This document shows, in pieces, positions 59,694-64,000 of a stretch of 64,000 nucleotides of DNA. The stretch comes from Lasioglossum baleicum (Eukaryota > Arthropoda > Insecta > Hymenoptera > Halictidae). Location: NCBI RefSeq assembly GCF_051020765.1, contig NC_134937.1:17662947-17726946 (forward strand), read 5' to 3'. The notes beneath the pieces were generated by a model. The model was not told where the DNA came from. It saw nothing but the letters and a program-made list of their open reading frames with translations, and did not search any database. The stretch's first letter is position 1. Each line of letters begins with the position of its first letter. Both the position numbers and the translations under genes were made by a program.

Positions 59694-60112
59694 GACAGCG
59701 AATCTTTACGCGAAATGAAATTTTTTTACCAAAATTGCAACAAACTGGAGTGAAGTGGACATTTATTTTCTTTCTTAATATGTTTAATCGGTGATGCGAG
59801 AGTATTTTTAAACTCTTCTAATGTTTTTACTGTTTCAACGCTTTGCACTCGAAGCTATTTTAACTGAAAAATTAAACATTTCTTTCGACCTAGAATAATT
59901 CCGTTCTACATTAATTTTTTTCTTTGTATGAACATGGAATTGATATGTTACCTTATACAATACTTAAATGTTTAGTAATTGGTTAGATACCGACATATCT
60001 AATAATGTAAACAATATTTTCAATAATAATACAGCAATTTTTAGCGAAGTCTCAGAGGTGCCTCTCGAGTGCCAAGGGGTTAAATTACTCTTAATGCATA
60101 AAATCCGCTGTC
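59694..60112 (+). mobile_element. family A miniature element interrupted by a TTAA element
   Basis: The left part (59,694-59,838) begins GACAGCGAATCTTTACGCGA and includes TTGCAACAAACTGGAGTGAA. The right part (60,080-60,112) is TTAAATTACTC, then TGCATAAAATCCGCTGTC. Joined, they are colinear with the copy at 36,873-37,070 apart from a deletion of about 16 bp. The interruption falls exactly at the family's internal TTAA. Confidence 0.8.
59839..60079. mobile_element. TTAA-type miniature element nested in family A (family P3)
   Basis: Flanked by TCAA (59,835-59,838) and TTAA (60,080-60,083), a TTAA duplication with one change. The termini are imperfectly inverted: CGCTTTGCACTCGAAGC on the left and CCCCTTGGCACTCGAGAGGC read inward from the right. 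It is 241 bp, AT-rich inside, with no transposase frame. TTAA duplication is characteristic of piggyBac-type transposition. The short CTTTGCACTCG-type end differs from the P1 and P2 ends. Confidence 0.75.
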
Positions 60113-60665
60113 TACTGATAAGTCTTTTAAAATTGGATCAAGTTACTCAAATTTCATTTCAGATGTTAGAAGGTTTAGTTTACTAGGTAATGTGCGAACA
60201 AAATTTTGTTCGAAATTTCTATTGCTGAGAATTTCGAAGAAGCAGGTCACGATTTTAACTTCTTTTGAAGATTTGAATAAATAAATTAATATTCGTTGTC
60301 GCGAAAAAAGTTTGTTGTTCCAGGGTCGAAGGAGACGATTAAAAACAGTAGTCCGCACGTTCGCAAGATCAGAAACACCCTATATGTCGCGTTGAACCCG
60401 GCGCGCGCCGACGGGATCGCTCGTCGCCCACGAAACATCGGGCGACCCAATTCCGACGGACATTAACCGCGATCCATCAAACGCTCCGGCTACGAGCGAC
60501 GGAACAACGACCTCTCCGCTGGCTTTTGTCGGGACCCGAACAGCGAAATTATGGGCCTGCCACCGTTTTACGATATTAAAAATTCGATCACACGCTCCGG
60601 GCTCTCCGTCCAGAGCGACTTTCATCTCCTGAATCAAAACCCGGACGTTCAGAGTCGGATAGATT
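60113..60665. other. non-coding stretch, no gene recognised
   Basis: AT-rich to 60,300 and GC-rich after that. A minus-strand frame of 85 codons (60,380-60,637) has no recognisable domain. Confidence 0.45.
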
Positions 60666-60669
60666 TGAC

Positions 60670-60922
60670 ACTAATCTCTTACCGGTTCTTTATTTTACAA
60701 TTATCGAACGTTTTTCCTTGTTAACGGTTTTATATTTTCTATTTCACAAGAGTATTGTAATTATGATGTTGCTTACATAGAAATCGATTCGATAAATTTT
60801 CTTTATCCGAGCACATATTGTAATAAAAGTTGCACAAAATCTAAATAAATAGAGCCCTGTCATTATTTCATTGTTACAAGGTAAAACATTTTAATCGCTT
60901 TTACTGCTGGGTAGGTTTAGTG
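60670..60922. mobile_element. TTAA-type miniature element (family P1, longest copy)
   Basis: TTGA-CACTAATCTCTTACCGG on the left and GGTAGGTTTAGTG-TTAA on the right correspond to the P1 ends. It is 253 bp. Reading in this orientation, it aligns with the reverse complement of 23,608-23,785 through ATTATGATGTTGCTTACATA, TTTCTTTATCC and ATTTTAATCGCTTTTA, with a roughly 40-bp insert near GTTGCACAAAATCTAAATAA. That insert-like block is shared with 30,628-30,715, so it is probably ancestral and deleted from the 23.6-kb copy. Confidence 0.75.
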
Positions 60923-60998
60923 TTAAAGCATAATGGAAATCGCAGAAAAGGGAAATAAATTTAATATTATAATTTATAGAACAATATTGACCAATTAA

Positions 60999-61273
60999 CC
61001 CGGTGTTGGTAAGGTGGGGAAATGTATCGTAAGTGGTAAGGTGGGGTCTCACAGACCAACCGAAATAATATATCGTATTATAGAAATAAATACCTTTTTC
61101 ATAATTATAAGATTAGGTATTACTTAAGAGGCTTGCAATTTATCAGAGTAAAAACCCAGATCCACGAAATTAAATTTTTATTATGCAAAAATACTTAACT
61201 AATGAAACATCTTTACAATGTTACGATCAATCTAAAATCTCAGAGGTCTGTGAGACCCCACCTTGACACGCTG
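60999..61273. mobile_element. TTAA-flanked miniature element (family P2)
   Basis: Perfect TTAA on both sides (60,995-60,998 and 61,274-61,277). The terminal sequences are CCCGGTGTTGGTAAGGTGGG on the left and CAGCGTGTCAAGGTGGGGTC read inward from the right. The left end carries a second copy of the AAGGTGGGGTCTCACAGACC block, which pairs with GGTCTGTGAGACCCCACCTT on the right. It is 275 bp, AT-rich inside, non-coding. It starts 72 bp after the P1 element ends. Confidence 0.85.
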
Positions 61274-61277
61274 TTAA

Positions 61278-64000
61278 TGCAACTTCACAATAATTTGTCT
61301 AAAACCGCAAGTCCATTGTTGTGAAAAAATTTTGTTCGATTAAACATCGACCACGGAATACCTACGATAACTAACTTCGATTCTTGCGGCGGAGCGCGAG
61401 GTACAGAAACGTACCTGAACATCTCCGATATCGAATTTTTTCCGTATTTGAATGGAGATCGCCGTTGAATGGAAACGAAGGAAACATTGAGCCGCGGCGG
61501 AATGCAGCGCGCGATCGAACGATACCGAAGAGCCCCGTAATGCATCGCGTTTCCTTGCGTTCCCTCCTTTTTTTTTATATAAAATTCAGTCGATAAACGA
61601 TATTAATGGCTCGTTTCTAGTGGACCGCCGGATATGAATCTCTACTCTACTCACTGACAGATATTCCGGCATGGACGCGAAATGGAAGCAGCGGCCGCGA
61701 TAACCGATGAACACACGAGGGTGGGAAGAAACGGGTTTGGGGTGTGTTCACGGGTGTGCGTAAGAGTATGTACGGTAGTGTACATGGGGGTGTGTGCGGT
61801 GCTGTTGTTTCGACGCATGCACCGCGCTTGTCTCTGAAAGCGATTAAAAACTACAAATGCCTCGGCGCCCGTGACGAGATACATGCATATATCCCGTTGA
61901 TCATAAATCTATCACGGATGAGTGGACGTAATTCGAATCGGTTGAAAAATTCGGATTTTACCGTGGTCATCCGTGCCGTTCCATTGAGATATTTTATTTA
62001 AACGGCCTGCTGCGCGGCCGTATTATACCCTCGGTCGTGTTATAACCCTGGCTACAAAGCCCGGCAAGAACCGTGGGCATTTCGTGGCCAATAATTCCCT
62101 TCTTTGCCACCCTCGCCGCCGGTATCGCGCTTTGTGGAATTTTTCAGTCCGAAACAAAGGATCCGGACCCGGTCCTAATGTCTCCGAGTTTAATCCGCTC
62201 CCGACCTGCCAAAATCGCCCTGGTCGAGTCCAGGTTTCGCCGAGAATCTTCCTCCAAATTTCATGCAAATCTTCCATTTTAAAATAACGAATTTTATGAA
62301 AAATGATTTCGAATAGCAAAGATATTTAGAAGAATTTAGAAATGCATTATTAATGTATCATATTATTAATTATTCATTATATGAATTATAAATGTATTAT
62401 TTTCAGCCTATTTTATGCATATTAAAGAAGAAAATCACCTCTGATTTCACTCAATTTTTACTCTGAATTATTAAGTCCTTCTTCGAGCCCGCCATTTCTC
62501 CAAGTCGTTTTTTAGAAGGCGAACAAGGAGAGGATTTTTCGCAAAAATGTTGTTCGGATTTAAAAAATTCATGCACATCTTGAAATCACGTAAAAATCAA
62601 AAGGCTTTCGAGCGCTTTTTACAACTTAAAATAAAATATCTATTTATACCGAGAACGAAATAAAAATGTTTTATTGGCGTATTCAAAGTCAGTACGCACC
62701 GTAAAGGCATAGAGGTCGGCTTGAATGTGTCGTTATCTTTATGAGAATATTCTCCTTATAATTTCAGCAGGCGTGGAGGAAAAATATCGACTCGGTAAAA
62801 GTGGCGGCGCGAATTTTCTTTGAACGAGCCAGGCCAGGAGCGCGTGAATTTTAGTGTCAGCGGCGTTATATTACGGCAACAAAGCCAGAGACGTTTATAT
62901 ATCGTTGCCGCAGGAGCACGCAGCTCCTCGCCATTCCTATGCATCGTGCTTTTCTGCGATTCGCGCCGCGTCCTACGCTCCGCCTCTTTTTCCAGCTCGT
63001 CCTTCTGCTTTCTAGCAGCGACCGGCAACATAGTTTTAGCATAACAATATGCTGCTGCCGGGGATCGGGAAGGCAGGTCTCGCTGCGAGCGACGAGCGAC
63101 GGTGAAGTCTGCGCGACGATCAAACTTATTGCTTCAACCCGATGCTGGAAATTCGTGGGAAGTCTGGCGAACCATAAATCTAAGGGAAATCGAACAACCC
63201 GAATACGGAAACTCGCGGATGGATTACGCTTTCGAAAAACGCAAGTTTTCTGAAAAACTGATCGAGCAAAGCTGCTTGTATTTTTAAGTGGAAGTAAAAG
63301 GGGTAGTGGAGATGAAGTTTCAATTATTCTCTTCGAATAAAGGCGATGTTAACGTCATCTACAATATTACGAGTTTGATTAGACAGAAAGAGTTAAAAAA
63401 GACTGTCCTAAATATTCCGTAAAGAAATATTAGAAGAAATGCTAGTGAAACGTGTGTGGTCAATGATTAATCAGGAGGTTTTCAAATTTGCTGTATTGAA
63501 CTTCTTTCGAACTTCAACGTGGCTGCAGCACTTCCAATAAAAAAAGTTCAAACTCGGCAAGAGTTAACATTTTCAAGCAAAATGTGAACCTGCTAACAGT
63601 GCACTTACAAGAAACATTAATAGTTTGACAATCAGGTTATCCACGGACTGATAAATGATCGCTGAAGGGCAACGATTAATCGTCGAGACAAAATACCCTA
63701 TAAAAAAGAGCTGAATTGTACGTTGATTTATAGATAACGATATATGTATAAAATCCAAGTTGGCTACGTCGTGAAATGATTATGGGTGGTTGTCGGCCCG
63801 ACGACGCGTTAATTTTCAAAATAATTAGTCGAAACATCGTTGGGTTGATCGATACCCGAGAATGTCCCTTGTTCCTCGTCAAAAGCATAGCGCGCGGGAG
63901 TCTCGAATCAGCCGGCCGGTGAAACAACGTTAAGCAATAACCAATAAGCCGTGTGCGCATCGAGAGCGCGTCAAATGTCATACCGGCGTGCAAATCGCCT
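61278..64000. other. non-coding stretch to window end, no gene recognised
   Basis: Mixed sequence. A TG-rich patch lies at 61,740-61,800 and AT-rich sequence at 62,280-62,680. Open frames of up to 105 codons overlap on both strands. No exon, RNA gene or transposon end recognised. Confidence 0.45.

Overview
The window looks like non-coding nuclear DNA of an animal, most plausibly an insect and perhaps a hymenopteran. The reasons are indirect. CpG dinucleotides are common rather than depleted. GC-rich blocks alternate with AT-rich blocks. The recognisable mobile DNA is small TA- and TTAA-flanked DNA transposons and foldback elements, with no prokaryotic gene organisation. I recognise no host protein-coding exon, tRNA, rRNA or known microRNA in 64 kb. 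It could be a very large intron or an intergenic desert; the sequence alone does not decide.

The only coding remnants are two dead transposase fragments. One is a mariner-type piece at 16,925-17,199 (+). The other is a Tc1-type N-terminus at 20,749-20,823 (-) inside a 622-bp element with terminal inverted repeats (TIRs).

The rest of the supported content is repeats. Family A (TIR core GACTGCGGATTTTATGCA) has eight full or partial copies from 2.7 to 60.1 kb. Four TTAA-associated groups of piggyBac-like miniature elements lie at 23.6, 28.4, 29.3, 30.6, 41.8, 46.8, 59.8, 60.7 and 61.0 kb. Several Tc1-like groups lie at 11.0, 15.5, 28.3, 30.4, 38.2 and 52.7 kb. Family C has five partial copies at 7.7, 33.4, 33.8, 37.4 and 45.2 kb. 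There are large foldback or palindromic structures at 1.5-1.8, 11.0-11.3, 27.5-27.7 and 32.2-32.65 kb. A degenerate minisatellite of about 30 bp occurs in two blocks (10.1-11.0 and 14.7-16.0 kb), the second split by a Tc1-like miniature element.

Layout: 0-10 kb is mostly unannotated sequence with a dispersed repeat and a foldback near 1-1.8 kb. 10-16 kb holds the minisatellite and its insertions. 16-21 kb holds the transposase remnants and GC-rich filler. 23-34 kb is the densest repeat zone. 35-58 kb is GC-rich blocks, microsatellites and scattered miniature elements. 59.7-61.3 kb is a cluster of nested and adjacent TTAA elements.

The most informative single structure is at 59.7-60.1 kb. A 241-bp TTAA-type element sits inside a family A copy, and the copy at 36.9-37.1 kb preserves the unoccupied TTAA site. 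No novel multi-gene system is visible. Long ORFs in the GC-rich blocks overlap each other on both strands and carry no recognisable domain.
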